In this document: positions 8,660-18,079 of the stretch, one piece after another
Layout of the letters: each line of letters starts with the position of its first letter
How positions within the stretch are numbered: position 1 is the stretch's first letter
Source of the DNA: CAVSRC01 sp963730325
Lineage (GTDB): Bacteria > Pseudomonadota > Alphaproteobacteria > Rhizobiales > Kaistiaceae
DNA length: 64,000 nt
Reading direction: 5' to 3'
NCBI GenBank assembly: GCA_963730325.1
Contig: CAVSRC010000019.1
Span: 124,001 to 188,000, forward strand
Translations under genes and position numbers: made by a program
Notes under the pieces: generated by a model
Seen by the model: the letters and a program-made list of their open reading frames with translations, nothing else
Database searches by the model: none
What the model was told of the DNA's origin: nothing

Positions 8660-9382
8660 ATGACCGCGCCGCTCCGCTACCAACGGGTTCTCCTCAAGGT
8701 CTCGGGTGAGGCGCTGATTGGCGACAAGGCCTTCGGCATCGACGATGCCGTGACCGGGCGCATCGCCGACGATGTGGCAGCGGCCGTCAAGCTCGGCGTC
8801 AAGGTCGGCCTGGTGATCGGCGGCGGCAACATCTTCCGCGGCGTCACCGTCGCCAGGGAGGGCGGCAACCGGGTCGCCGGCGACCAGATGGGCATGCTCG
8901 CCACCGTGATGAACGCCATCGCCTTCCAGCAGAAGCTGGACGAGCGCAAGGTGCAGAGCCGGCTGTTCTCTGCCGTCGCCATGCCTTCGCTCTGCGAGGT
9001 CTTCAATCAGCGCATCGCCGCGGCGGCCTTCGAGCGGGGCGACGTGCTGCTCTTCTCCGGCGGGATCGGACACCCGTTCGTGACCACCGACACAGGTGCG
9101 GCGCTGCGCGCGGCCGAAATGGGCTGCGACGCGCTGTTCAAGGGCACCCAGGTCGACGGCGTCTATTCGGCCGACCCGAAGACCGACACGACGGCGACGC
9201 GCTATGACCGGTTGACCTACGACCAGGTGTTGCAGCAGGGCCTGGGCGTGATGGATCTGGCGGCAATCACCCTTGCCCGCGACAACCGGATTCCGGTAAT
9301 CGTCTTTTCCATCAAGCAACCCGGCGCTTTCGTTGATATTCTCAAGGGGAAGGGCCGGGCGACGGTGGTCGCCGAAGGCTGA
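8660..9382 (+). CDS. pyrH: Uridylate kinase
   Basis: Phosphorylates UMP to UDP in pyrimidine synthesis. 240 residues, full length for bacterial hexameric UMP kinases. Seen: LLKVSGEALIGD (ATP-binding start), VIGGGNIFRG (glycine loop), GTGNPF-like GGIGHPFVTTDTGAALRAAE, and KGTQVDGVYSADPKTD (amino acid kinase signature). HPF in place of the more usual NPF is a small variation. The ATG at 8660 immediately precedes TAPLRYQRVLLKVSG. It starts the pyrH-frr-uppS-cdsA-dxr-rseP gene string. Confidence 0.97.
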   Translation: MTAPLRYQRVLLKVSGEALIGDKAFGIDDAVTGRIADDVAAAVKLGVKVGLVIGGGNIFRGVTVAREGGNRVAGDQMGMLATVMNAIAFQQKLDERKVQSRLFSAVAMPSLCEVFNQRIAAAAFERGDVLLFSGGIGHPFVTTDTGAALRAAEMGCDALFKGTQVDGVYSADPKTDTTATRYDRLTYDQVLQQGLGVMDLAAITLARDNRIPVIVFSIKQPGAFVDILKGKGRATVVAEG

Positions 9383-9467
9383 ACTGCCCGTTGCGGGGCA
9401 GGCAGCCCGCGCGGGAACGCCTGACACAAGGCGGTCGCGTTCGGCCAATGAACGATCAGGGGAAGAA

Positions 9468-10016
9468 ATGGACAGCGAAGAGATCAACCGCAGGATGCAG
9501 GGCGCCATCTCGGTGCTGAGGGGGGAACTGGCTGGGTTGCGCACCGGGCGCGCCTCGTCGAGCCTGCTCGAGCCGATCCATGTCTCAGCCTATGGCGCGT
9601 CGATGCCGCTCAACCAGATGGCCTCGGTCAGCGTGCCGGAGCCGCGCATGCTGTCGGTGCAGGTGTGGGACAAATCGAACGTGCAGGCCGTCGACAAGGC
9701 GATCCGCGAGGCCAACCTCGGGTTGAACCCGATCGTCGAGGGGACGCTGCTGCGCATTCCGATCCCGGAACTCAACGCCGAGCGCCGGCAGGAGCTGGTC
9801 AAGGTCGCCCACAAATATGCCGAAGCCGCGCGCGTTGCCGTGCGCCATGTGCGCCGTGACGCCCTCGACGGCATCAAGAAGCAGGAAAAGGACGGCGACA
9901 TCGGCCAGGATCAGGCCCATGCCGATGGCGACCAGGTGCAAACCATGACCGACAGCACTATCTCCGAGATCGACCAGATTCTCGCCGCCAAGGAGGCGGA
10001 GATCACGCAGGTCTAG
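9468..10016 (+). CDS. frr: Ribosome recycling factor
   Basis: Splits post-termination ribosomes with EF-G. 182 residues against about 185 for the family. The first residues MDSEEINRRMQGAISVLRGE lead into LAGLRTGRASSSLLEPIHV, the conserved core of domain I. Domain II contains IPIPELNAERRQELVKVAHK, and the end ISEIDQILAAKEAEI is typical. ATG 9468 follows CAGGGGAAGAA, a good ribosome binding site; an out-of-frame ATG occurs at 9448. It lies 85 bases after pyrH and 23 before uppS. Confidence 0.98.
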   Translation: MDSEEINRRMQGAISVLRGELAGLRTGRASSSLLEPIHVSAYGASMPLNQMASVSVPEPRMLSVQVWDKSNVQAVDKAIREANLGLNPIVEGTLLRIPIPELNAERRQELVKVAHKYAEAARVAVRHVRRDALDGIKKQEKDGDIGQDQAHADGDQVQTMTDSTISEIDQILAAKEAEITQV

Positions 10017-10039
10017 GCGCGCCAAGGAGCGGAGCGGCA

Positions 10040-10807
10040 ATGAGCCTGCTCGCCGACCAGAACCGAGCCGTACCAGCCGCGCCCGAAACGGCCACGGTGC
10101 CGCGTCACGTCGCCATCATCATGGACGGCAACAGACGCTGGGCAACGGCGCGCGGGCTGCCGCGCGGCGAGGGCCACCGGCGCGGGGTCGAGGCCGTCCG
10201 CCAGACGGTGCGCGCAGCGATCGACCTGCGCATCCGCCATCTGACGCTCTACAGCTTCTCCTCGGAGAACTGGCGGCGCCCGCGCGACGAGATCGACTTT
10301 CTGTTCGGCCTTTTCCGCCACTTCATCCGCCGCGACGTCGCCGAACTTCATGCCCAGGGCGTGCGCGTCAGCATGATCGGCAGCCGCGAGGGCGTGCCGG
10401 CCGATATTCTGTCGATGATCGAGGAGGCCGAGACGCTGACGGCCGGCAATCGCACGCTTCAGCTGATCTTCGCCTTCAACTACGGCGCCCGCAACGAGCT
10501 GACGCGCGCGGTGCGCACCATTGCCGGCGAAGTGAAGGCCGGCACGCTCGATGCGGCCGCGATCGACGAGGAGACGATCGCCAGCCACCTCGACACCGCC
10601 AATTTCCCGGACCCGGATCTCATCATCCGCACGGGGCGGGAAATCCGGCTAAGCAATTTCCTTCTCTGGCAATCGGCTTATGCCGAGCTGATCTTCCTTG
10701 AGATCAACTGGCCGGATTTCGGCCGCGACGCGCTTGGCGCGGCGCTGGAGACGTTCGCGACCCGCAGCCGGCGTTACGGCGGTCGCGGCGTGCGGGAGAG
10801 CGCGTGA
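10040..10807 (+). CDS. uppS: Undecaprenyl diphosphate synthase (isoprenyl transferase)
   Basis: Makes the C55 lipid carrier for peptidoglycan and polysaccharides from FPP and IPP. 255 residues. Seen: HVAIIMDGNRRWATARGLPR (catalytic Asp and the Asn/Arg/Trp motif), GHRRGVEAVR, LTLYSFSSENWRRP, and the C-terminal substrate loop DLIIRTGREIRLSNFLLWQS. Family members usually read RTSGE at RTGRE, so GRE is a slight divergence. The stop overlaps the GTG start of cdsA (GTGA). Confidence 0.97.
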   Translation: MSLLADQNRAVPAAPETATVPRHVAIIMDGNRRWATARGLPRGEGHRRGVEAVRQTVRAAIDLRIRHLTLYSFSSENWRRPRDEIDFLFGLFRHFIRRDVAELHAQGVRVSMIGSREGVPADILSMIEEAETLTAGNRTLQLIFAFNYGARNELTRAVRTIAGEVKAGTLDAAAIDEETIASHLDTANFPDPDLIIRTGREIRLSNFLLWQSAYAELIFLEINWPDFGRDALGAALETFATRSRRYGGRGVRESA

Positions 10808-11646
10808 GCGTGGCGCGCGTCACCGGCGGAGGCGGTCTCACGTCGCTGTCGAGGAACGAGATGCTCGTCCGCTTCGCCTCGGCCGCGATCCTTGCCGGCC
10901 TGACGCTGGCTGCCGCCTGGTTCGGCGGGTGGGCGGCGGCGGCGGCGGTGGCGGTGGTGGTGATCGTGGTGCATCTCGAATGGATCGGGCTGACCGGCGA
11001 CCGGCTGGTGCCGGCGGTGGTATTCACCGCCGCGGTGGTGGCGAGCTTCGCGCTGCTGGCCGCCGATTTCGTGGCGATTGCGGCCGGTTTGACGGGGCTG
11101 GCGGTGGTCGCCGCCGCGGTGACGAGCCGTGAACTGTGGCGGCCGGCCGGCGTCGCCTACAGCGCGGCGCTCGGCCTCGGCCTGCTGCTGCTCAGATACG
11201 CACCGGACCACGGCCTGACGGCAGTGGTCGTGGTCTTCGCGGTCGTCTGGGGCACCGACAGCGGCGCCTTCTTCGTCGGCCGCGCCTTCGGCGGGCCGAA
11301 GCTGTGGCCGGCGATTTCGCCGAAGAAGACCTGGGCCGGAGCCATCGGCGGTCTTGTCGCCGGGGTGGTCATCGGCCTGGCGGTCGCCGCTCTGGCGGGG
11401 GTGCCGGTGACGCCGGGGCTGGCGCTGGTGTGCGCGCTGCTGTCGCTGGCGGGCCAGGCGGGCGATCTCAGCGAATCGGCCATCAAGCGCCGTTTCGGCG
11501 TCAAGGATGCCGGCAACATCGTTCCCGGTCATGGCGGCCTGATGGATCGCGTCGATGGCCTGGTCTTTGCGGTGGCCGCGGCGGTGATCGTCGGCCTGCT
11601 GCACGGCGGGCCGTGGCACCTCGCCACCGGGCTGCTCCAATGGTGA
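10804..11646 (+). CDS. cdsA: Phosphatidate cytidylyltransferase
   Basis: Forms CDP-diacylglycerol from phosphatidate and CTP. 280 residues, an integral membrane protein with about seven to eight hydrophobic segments. The C-terminal PROSITE-type signature is present: SAIKRRFGVKDAGNIVPGHG followed by GLMDRVDGL. GTG start overlaps the uppS stop by four bases and its own stop overlaps the dxr start, so translation is coupled across uppS-cdsA-dxr. Confidence 0.96.
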   Translation: MSVARVTGGGGLTSLSRNEMLVRFASAAILAGLTLAAAWFGGWAAAAAVAVVVIVVHLEWIGLTGDRLVPAVVFTAAVVASFALLAADFVAIAAGLTGLAVVAAAVTSRELWRPAGVAYSAALGLGLLLLRYAPDHGLTAVVVVFAVVWGTDSGAFFVGRAFGGPKLWPAISPKKTWAGAIGGLVAGVVIGLAVAALAGVPVTPGLALVCALLSLAGQAGDLSESAIKRRFGVKDAGNIVPGHGGLMDRVDGLVFAVAAAVIVGLLHGGPWHLATGLLQW

Positions 11647-12863
11647 CGGCGACCGCCGCCATGGTTCCCGAACCGCGGCCGCAAACGGCGCCGCGGCGGG
11701 TGACGATTCTGGGCGCCACCGGCTCGATCGGCGGCAGCACGCTGTCGGTCATCAGCGAGCGCGCCGGGGCCTTTGCCGTCGAAGCCGTGACCGCCAACGC
11801 CAATGCCGACAAGCTTGCCCGCATTGCACGGGCCGCCGGGGCGCGGCTGGCCGTGGTCGCCGACCCCGCCGCCTATGGCGACCTCAAGGCGGCACTGGCG
11901 GGAACCGGCATCGCCGCCGCCGCCGGCGAGGACGCCGTGCGCGAGGCGGCCGAACGGCCGGTCGATCTGGTCGTCGGGGCCATCGTCGGCGCCGCCGGCC
12001 TGGCGCCGACCCATGCCGCCATCCGCGCCGGGACGATCGTGGCGATCGCCAACAAGGAATGCCTGGTCTCGGCGGGCCGCGTCTTCATGCGCGCCGCGGC
12101 CGAGGCGGGCGCCACCATCCTGCCGATGGATTCGGAGCACAACGCCATTTACCAGGCGCTCGGCTTGCGCCCGATCGACGAGGTCGAGCGCATCATCATC
12201 ACCGCCTCGGGCGGGCCGTTCCGCGCGTGGAGCCGGGAGCGCATGGCCGCTGCCGCGCCGGCCGATGCGCTCAACCACCCGAACTGGTCGATGGGCCGCA
12301 AGATCACCATCGATTCGGCGACCCTGATGAACAAGGGGCTCGAGGTGATCGAGGCCCACCATCTGTTCGGCGCGCCGTCGGAAAAGCTCGACGTCCTGGT
12401 GCATCCGCAATCGGTGGTGCACGGGCTGGTCGCCTTCCACGACGGCGCGGTGGTGGCCGGGATGGGCCTGCCCGACATGCGCATGCCGATCGCCCATTGC
12501 CTGTCCTGGCCCGAGACCGGGCCGCTCGCCGGCCGCCGGCTGGACCTCGCCGAACTCGGCAGCCTGACCTTCGAACGGCCCGATCTCGACCGGTTTCCGG
12601 CCCTCGCCCTGGCGCGCCAGGCGCTCGATGCCGGGGATTGGGCGACCAACATCCTCAACGCCGCCAACGAGGTGGCGGTCACGGCATTCCTCGAGGGCCG
12701 CATCGGCTTTCTTGAAATTGCCGGATTGGTCGAGCAAACGATCGACCGTGTCTCGGCACGGAGCGTGCCGGCGGTACCGGATTCGGTCGAAGCGGCCATC
12801 GCGCTGGACCGCGAAGGACGTGAGATCGCAAGCGAATTGGTGCGCACGCACCGGGCGCACTGA
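11640..12863 (+). CDS. dxr: 1-deoxy-D-xylulose 5-phosphate reductoisomerase
   Basis: Second step of the MEP isoprenoid pathway: NADPH-dependent conversion of DXP to MEP. 407 residues. Seen: VTILGATGSIGGSTLSVI (NADPH fold), IANKECLVSAGRVFM, PMDSEHNAIYQAL (metal ligands), SGGPFRAWS, and HPNWSMGRKITIDSATLMNK. ATG 11640 overlaps the end of cdsA; the ATG at 11661 is a possible alternative giving a seven-residue shorter protein. Its product feeds the UppS branch encoded just upstream. Confidence 0.97.
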   Translation: MVTATAAMVPEPRPQTAPRRVTILGATGSIGGSTLSVISERAGAFAVEAVTANANADKLARIARAAGARLAVVADPAAYGDLKAALAGTGIAAAAGEDAVREAAERPVDLVVGAIVGAAGLAPTHAAIRAGTIVAIANKECLVSAGRVFMRAAAEAGATILPMDSEHNAIYQALGLRPIDEVERIIITASGGPFRAWSRERMAAAAPADALNHPNWSMGRKITIDSATLMNKGLEVIEAHHLFGAPSEKLDVLVHPQSVVHGLVAFHDGAVVAGMGLPDMRMPIAHCLSWPETGPLAGRRLDLAELGSLTFERPDLDRFPALALARQALDAGDWATNILNAANEVAVTAFLEGRIGFLEIAGLVEQTIDRVSARSVPAVPDSVEAAIALDREGREIASELVRTHRAH

Positions 12864-12884
12864 AACAGCGGAAGGACGGCTGGC

Positions 12885-14027
12885 ATGGGACTGGTTGAGT
12901 GGGTCGGAAGCATGGGGTGGTCGGCCGTCGGCTACATCGTGCCGTTCCTGTTCGTCCTCACCCTCGTCGTGTTCTTCCACGAACTCGGCCACTTTCTGGT
13001 GGCGCGCTGGACCGGCGTGGCGGTCAAGACGTTTTCCATCGGCTTCGGGCCGGAGCTGATCGGCTTCAACGATCGCAAGGGAACGCGCTGGAAGATTTCG
13101 GCGATTCCGCTGGGCGGCTATGTCCGTTTCATGGGGGACGACAACGAGGCCAGCGTGCCCGACCGCGACGCTTTGAAGCAGATGGACGCGGCCGAGCGCG
13201 AGCGTTCCTTTGCCGGCAAGGGCGTCGCCGCCAGGGCGGCCATCGTGGCCGCCGGGCCGATCGCCAATTTCATCCTGGCGATCGTGATTTTCACCGTGAT
13301 CTTCAGCATTTACGGCCGCCAGGTGATGACCCCGCGGGTCGATTCGGTGCTGCCCAACTCGCCGGCGGCGGCAGCCGGCTTCCAGCCCGGCGACGTGGTC
13401 GAATCGATCGACGGGACCAGGGTCTCGAGCTTCTCGGATCTGCAGCGGGTGGTCAGCCTCAGCGCCGGCACGACGCTCAGCGTGATCGTGCGCCGCGGCG
13501 ACGCGGACGTGACCCTGTCGGTCACCCCCAAACTGACTGAAACCGAGGTTTTCGGCCGCAAACAGCGCATGGCCATGCTCGGCGTGACTCGCAGCCCGTC
13601 AGGCCAGGGGGTGGTGACCGAGCACTATTCGGTGCCCGTGGCGGCGTGGGTGGCGACCCAGGAGACCGCGTCGATCACCGGACACACGCTGTCCTACCTG
13701 TTTTCGGTGATCGTCGGACGCGAGCCGGCCGACCAGATCGGCGGCCCGATTCAGGTCGCCACGGTGTCGGCCGAGGTGGCCACGCTCGGCATTGCCGCGC
13801 TCATCAACCTGGCGGCGATTCTGTCGATCAGCATCGGGCTCATCAACCTCTTCCCGATACCCATGCTGGATGGCGGACATCTGCTGTTTTTCGCGGTCGA
13901 GGCGGTGCGCGGAAAGCCGCTCAGCGAACGGGTCCAGGAAATCGGCTTCCGCGTTGGATTCGCGTTGGTGTTGATGTTAATGATTTTCGCAACCTGGAAC
14001 GATATTATTCATTTGAGTTCCTTGTGA
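12885..14027 (+). CDS. rseP: Site-2 protease RseP
   Basis: Inner-membrane zinc protease that completes cleavage of anti-sigma factors and clears remnant signal peptides. 380 residues. HELGH at residues 32-36 within the first membrane segment binds zinc. A PDZ domain follows at ~125-200 (VDSVLPNSPAAAAGFQPGDV), and the second catalytic motif NLFPIPMLDGGHLLF is near the C-terminus, between the last membrane segments. One PDZ is seen, where E. coli RseP has two. It starts 21 bases after dxr and precedes bamA, the standard order. Confidence 0.96.
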   Translation: MGLVEWVGSMGWSAVGYIVPFLFVLTLVVFFHELGHFLVARWTGVAVKTFSIGFGPELIGFNDRKGTRWKISAIPLGGYVRFMGDDNEASVPDRDALKQMDAAERERSFAGKGVAARAAIVAAGPIANFILAIVIFTVIFSIYGRQVMTPRVDSVLPNSPAAAAGFQPGDVVESIDGTRVSSFSDLQRVVSLSAGTTLSVIVRRGDADVTLSVTPKLTETEVFGRKQRMAMLGVTRSPSGQGVVTEHYSVPVAAWVATQETASITGHTLSYLFSVIVGREPADQIGGPIQVATVSAEVATLGIAALINLAAILSISIGLINLFPIPMLDGGHLLFFAVEAVRGKPLSERVQEIGFRVGFALVLMLMIFATWNDIIHLSSL

Positions 14028-14208
14028 AATACGGCTTCCATGCGTGGCGGCTGGGCAACGCGCGGGCAGATTCGGAAAAGCGGACGGGGATGCGCCTTGC
14101 GGGGAGGCCAAAAGGCTGTAATTCTGCCGCTGCTGGGTCACTACGGGGTGTTTCGGTTCGCCGGGCGGCGCGGACGGGACAAGCAGACGAGCAAGGCATT
14201 CGAACCAA

Positions 14209-16596
14209 ATGAATTCGTTTATGTTTTTCGCCCGTAGACTGGCGTTGGGATTGATGCTGGCGCTGGCGCTTCCGGCGTTCGGCGGCGCCGCTGCCGTGTT
14301 CAGCGCGGGAATCGCCCACGCAGCGGTGGCCTCCAGCATTCAGGTCAAGGGCAATCAGCGCATCGAAGCCGCCACCATCAAGGCGTACCTGACCATCAAG
14401 GCGGGCAAGCGCTACGACGCCGCCGACATCGATGCGTCGGTCAAGGCGCTCTACGCCACCAGCCTGTTTGCCGACGTCGGCATTGTCCAGCGCGGCAGCG
14501 TGCTGGTGGTCACGGTGGTCGAGAACCCGGTCATCAGTTCGGTGGTCTTCGAGGGCAACAAGAAGATCAAGTCGGACGTTCTGGCCACAATCGTCGAACT
14601 GAAGCCACGCGGCGTGCTGACCGACGCCAAGCTCAAGGCCGACATCTTCCACATCAAGGAATATTACCGGATCAAGGGCCGCAGCGCCGCGGCGGTGGAA
14701 GGGCGAATCACCGACCTTCCCGATAACCGCGTCAGCGTCGTCTTCGCCATCGACGAGGGCGAGCGCACCGGCGTGGCGGCGATCAACTTCGTCGGCAACA
14801 AGGCGTTCTCGGCCTATCGCCTGTCGGGCATCATCCGGACCAAGAAATCCAACTTCCTGAGCTGGCTGTCGCAGAACGACATCTACAGCGAAGACAAGCT
14901 GAACGCCGACGCCGACCTGCTGCGCGCCTTCTACCTGCAGCATGGCTATGCCGATTTCCAGGTGCTGTCGCAGGACGCCACCTTCGACGCCGCCAAGGGC
15001 CGCTATACGATCACCTTCACCGTGGACGAGGGGCCGAAATACAAGTTCGGCGCCGTCGACATCAACTCGTCGATCGCGGGCGTCGACACCAATGCGCTTC
15101 AGCGGGTCGTCAAGACGAAGAGCGGCCACACGTTCGATTCGACCAAGGTCGAAAAGTCGACCGAGGAACTGACCATCGAGCTGTCGCGACTCGGCTACGT
15201 GTTCGCGCAGGTTCGTCCGCGCGGCGACCGCGACTACAGCACCAACACCATCAACCTGACCTACGTCATCGACGAAGGACAGCGCGTCTACATCGAGCGC
15301 ATCGACGTTCGCGGCAACACCAGGACGCGCGACTATGTGATCCGGCGCGAGTTCGACGTGTCGGAGGGCGATGCCTACAATCGCGTGCTGATCAACAAGG
15401 CCGAGCGCAGGCTGCGCGACCTCGGCTATTTCGAGAACGTGTCGATCACCACCGAGCCGGGCTCGGCGCCTGACAAGGTCGTGGTGGTCGTCAATGTCCA
15501 GGACAAGTCGACCGGATCGTTCGGAATTGCCGGCGGCGTGGAGACGACCGGCGACACGACCGGACTGGTCGCCCAGGTCTCGATGGATGAGACGAACTTC
15601 CTCGGCCGCGGCCAGAAGGTGCATATCGCCGTCGGCGGCGGCCTCGACCAGCAGTCGATCAACGCCTCGTTCACCGACCCGTATTTCCTCGGCAACCACA
15701 TGTCGTTCAGCCTGAGCGGCTACCGGAACTACAGGAACTCGAGTGCGGCGCGGCCGTTCAAGACGGTTTCGACCGGCGGCGGCGTCACTCTGGGTCTGCC
15801 GATCACCGACGAGCTGACGTTCGACACCAGCCTCAAGGTCTCCAATATCGAATCGAGCGATTACGGCAGCAAGGGATCGGTCTGCGCCACCAACGTCGCG
15901 GCGTGCTTCTTCCCGGCGGGATCGCGGCTGAGCTCGATGGCCGGCTGGGGCGTGACCTATTCGACGCTCGACAGCAGGCTCGATCCGCACGAAGGCCTCT
16001 ATTTCCGCTTCGCCCAGGATTTCGCCGGCATTGGCGGCGATGCGCGCTACGTCCGCAGCACCGCCGACGCGCGGTTCTATACGCCGCTGCTCGAGAACAA
16101 CGACTTCGTCGGCATGGTCAAGGTGAAAGCCGGCAATATCGTCGGCCTGGGTCAGCCGGTTTCGACCGTCGACGATTTCTTCCAGGGTGGCGAGACGATC
16201 CGCGGCTTCGCTTCGCTGGGCTACGGTCCGCGCTACTTCGACCCGGCGAACGGCTACAACATCGCGCTCGGCGGCAAGAACTACGTCAACGGCACCGCCG
16301 AGGTTCAGTTCCCGTTCCCGGCCGTACCGCCTGATTTCGGCCTGCGCGGTGCCTTCTTCGCCGATGCCGGTATCCTGTGGGGCGCCGACGTTCCGACGTC
16401 CTGCACCCCCGGTGCTGCGCCGGCGTGCGACAGCACGCTGGTCAAGGACGACATGGCGATCCGCTCCTCGGTCGGCGCGTCGATCATCTGGCAATCGCCG
16501 TTCGGCCCGATCCGCGCCGATTTCGCCCAGGCGCTTACCAAGAAGTCCTACGACAGCACGCAGTTCTTCCGCATCGGCACCACTGCGCAGTTCTGA
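14209..16596 (+). CDS. bamA: Outer membrane protein assembly factor BamA
   Basis: Central Omp85 component that inserts beta-barrel proteins. 795 residues. The signal peptide runs to about residue 42 (AGIAHAAVASS). Five POTRA domains follow (repeats such as VKGNQRIEAATIKAYL, FEGNKKIKSDVLATIV, FVGNKAFSAYRLSGII, VRGNTRTRDYVIRREF). The C-terminal barrel has the L6-type sequence GGETIRGFASLGYGPR with the conserved RGF and ends in GTTAQF, with the terminal phenylalanine of outer membrane proteins. The 181-base gap after rseP could hold its own promoter. Confidence 0.97.
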   Translation: MNSFMFFARRLALGLMLALALPAFGGAAAVFSAGIAHAAVASSIQVKGNQRIEAATIKAYLTIKAGKRYDAADIDASVKALYATSLFADVGIVQRGSVLVVTVVENPVISSVVFEGNKKIKSDVLATIVELKPRGVLTDAKLKADIFHIKEYYRIKGRSAAAVEGRITDLPDNRVSVVFAIDEGERTGVAAINFVGNKAFSAYRLSGIIRTKKSNFLSWLSQNDIYSEDKLNADADLLRAFYLQHGYADFQVLSQDATFDAAKGRYTITFTVDEGPKYKFGAVDINSSIAGVDTNALQRVVKTKSGHTFDSTKVEKSTEELTIELSRLGYVFAQVRPRGDRDYSTNTINLTYVIDEGQRVYIERIDVRGNTRTRDYVIRREFDVSEGDAYNRVLINKAERRLRDLGYFENVSITTEPGSAPDKVVVVVNVQDKSTGSFGIAGGVETTGDTTGLVAQVSMDETNFLGRGQKVHIAVGGGLDQQSINASFTDPYFLGNHMSFSLSGYRNYRNSSAARPFKTVSTGGGVTLGLPITDELTFDTSLKVSNIESSDYGSKGSVCATNVAACFFPAGSRLSSMAGWGVTYSTLDSRLDPHEGLYFRFAQDFAGIGGDARYVRSTADARFYTPLLENNDFVGMVKVKAGNIVGLGQPVSTVDDFFQGGETIRGFASLGYGPRYFDPANGYNIALGGKNYVNGTAEVQFPFPAVPPDFGLRGAFFADAGILWGADVPTSCTPGAAPACDSTLVKDDMAIRSSVGASIIWQSPFGPIRADFAQALTKKSYDSTQFFRIGTTAQF

Positions 16597-16623
16597 TCGG
16601 ATTTGCCGCAAATATGCGACGGG

Positions 16624-16651
16624 CAGGGGGCTTAGCGCCCCCTGTTGCGTT
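16624..16651 (+). terminator. Hairpin downstream of bamA, probable terminator
   Basis: An 8-bp stem (CAGGGGGC with its complement) around TTAGC, followed by TTGCGTTT. It lies in the 194-base space where lpxD is usually found, and suggests that fabZ onward may have a separate promoter. The rest of this gap shows no gene. Confidence 0.6.
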
Positions 16652-16790
16652 TAGGGGGCGAGAGGTGCCGCGGCCGCCGTCACCCGGGGCTTCCCAATGT
16701 CGTCGCCGGCCCATCGACAATTCCCGGAGGATGGGTCAAAACGTCGTCGCCGGGCGTTGAGGGATGCCCGGGCCCGCGGGAGACAGACGG

Positions 16791-17261
16791 ATGGATGACG
16801 AGCCGACGGTGCTGGAATCATTCGACATCGAGCGCATCCTGGAGCTCCTGCCGCACCGCTACCCGTTTCTGATGGTCGACCGGATCGTCGACATCGACGG
16901 CGACAGGGCGGCCGTCGGCATCAAGAACGTCACCTTCAACGAGCCGCATTTCGCCGGCCATTTTCCCGGCCGGCCGGTGATGCCGGGGGTTCTCATCATC
17001 GAGGGGATCGCGCAGACGGCCGGCGCCATCTGCGTGGCGTCGATGAAGAGCGCGCGGCCGCAGCTGGTCTATTTCATGACCGTCGACGAGGCCAAGTTCC
17101 GCAAGCCGGTGGTGCCCGGCGACGTGCTCGAATATCACGTCACGAAATTGAAGCAGCGGCGAAACATCTGGCGCTTCGCCGGCGAAGCAAAGGTCGGCGA
17201 CACCCTGGTCGCCGAGGCAATCGTGAGCGCCATGATGGGCGAACCGCAAGTCTCCGCATGA
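16791..17261 (+). CDS. fabZ: 3-hydroxyacyl-[acyl-carrier-protein] dehydratase FabZ
   Basis: Dehydrates beta-hydroxyacyl-ACP in fatty acid elongation. 156 residues. LLPHRYPFLMVDRIVDID is the FabZ signature start; HFAGHFPGRPVMPGVLIIEG holds the catalytic histidine and the following helix supplies the glutamate. ATG 16791 follows GGGAGACAGACGG. The stop overlaps the lpxA ATG (ATGA), so the two are translationally coupled, as is usual for the lipid A cluster. Confidence 0.97.
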   Translation: MDDEPTVLESFDIERILELLPHRYPFLMVDRIVDIDGDRAAVGIKNVTFNEPHFAGHFPGRPVMPGVLIIEGIAQTAGAICVASMKSARPQLVYFMTVDEAKFRKPVVPGDVLEYHVTKLKQRRNIWRFAGEAKVGDTLVAEAIVSAMMGEPQVSA

Positions 17262-18079
17262 CCGGTATCCACCCGACTGCCATCATCGAAGACGGCGCCA
17301 GGATCGGCGCCGACGTCACCGTCGGTCCGTTCTCGCTGGTCGGTCGGGAGGTGTCGCTCGCCGACGGCGTCACCGTCGAAGCCCGCGTCATCATCGTCGG
17401 GCGTACCTCCATCGGCGCGCGCACGCGCATCTCGCCGCAGGCCTATATCGGCGGCGACCCGCAGGACTTGAGCTTTCGCGGCGAGGATACCGGCATCGAG
17501 ATCGGCGCCGATTGCATCATCCGCGAGAACGCCACCATCCATCGCGGCACCGTCCACGGCCGCAGCATGACGACCATCGGCAACCACTGCTTCATGATGG
17601 TCGGCACGCACGTCGCCCATGACTGTGTCGTCGGCAACCATGTCATCCTGACCAACAACGCGATGCTCGGCGGCCACGTCCAGGTTGACGATCACGCCAT
17701 TCTCGGCGGCGCCGCGGCCGTCCAGCAGCGCGTGCACATCGGCGCGCACTGCTTCATCGGCGGGCTGACCGGCGTGGAACGCGACGTGGTGCCTTATGCC
17801 ATGGCTGTCGGCCAGCATGCCGTGATCGCCGGCATCAATGTGCGCGGCCTGAAGCGCCGTGGCTTCGACCATGCCGGCATCATGGCGCTGCGCGGGGCGT
17901 TCCGCATGTTCTTCGCCTCCCACGAACAGCGGACAGAGCGTATCGCCGCGGTGGAGCGCGCCTATGGCGACGTGGCGGCGGTTGCGCCGCTGATCGAATT
18001 CCTGCGTTCCGCCGGCGAGCGGCCGCTGACCATGCCGCCCAAGGCGGGCTGGGCCCACGATGACGACCTCGACCCGTGA
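17258..18079 (+). CDS. lpxA: UDP-N-acetylglucosamine acyltransferase
   Basis: First step of lipid A synthesis: 3-O-acylation of UDP-GlcNAc. 273 residues. The left-handed beta-helix is visible as hexapeptide repeats from residue 3 (IHPTAIIEDGARIGADVTVG). IRENATIHRGT and the histidine-bearing GNHCFMMVGTHVAHDCVVGN match LpxA, with the catalytic His in that stretch. The C-terminal third is helical. It overlaps fabZ by 4 bases and lpxI by 20. Confidence 0.97.
   Translation: MTGIHPTAIIEDGARIGADVTVGPFSLVGREVSLADGVTVEARVIIVGRTSIGARTRISPQAYIGGDPQDLSFRGEDTGIEIGADCIIRENATIHRGTVHGRSMTTIGNHCFMMVGTHVAHDCVVGNHVILTNNAMLGGHVQVDDHAILGGAAAVQQRVHIGAHCFIGGLTGVERDVVPYAMAVGQHAVIAGINVRGLKRRGFDHAGIMALRGAFRMFFASHEQRTERIAAVERAYGDVAAVAPLIEFLRSAGERPLTMPPKAGWAHDDDLDP

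Noticed and set aside
14005..16611. 868-codon minus-strand frame opposite bamA
   Set aside because: Antisense shadow; bamA is fully supported by signal peptide, POTRA repeats and barrel end.
16679..16762. Direct repeat GTCGTCGCCGG before fabZ as a regulatory element
   Set aside because: Short, GC-rich and only twice present; easily chance in this base composition.
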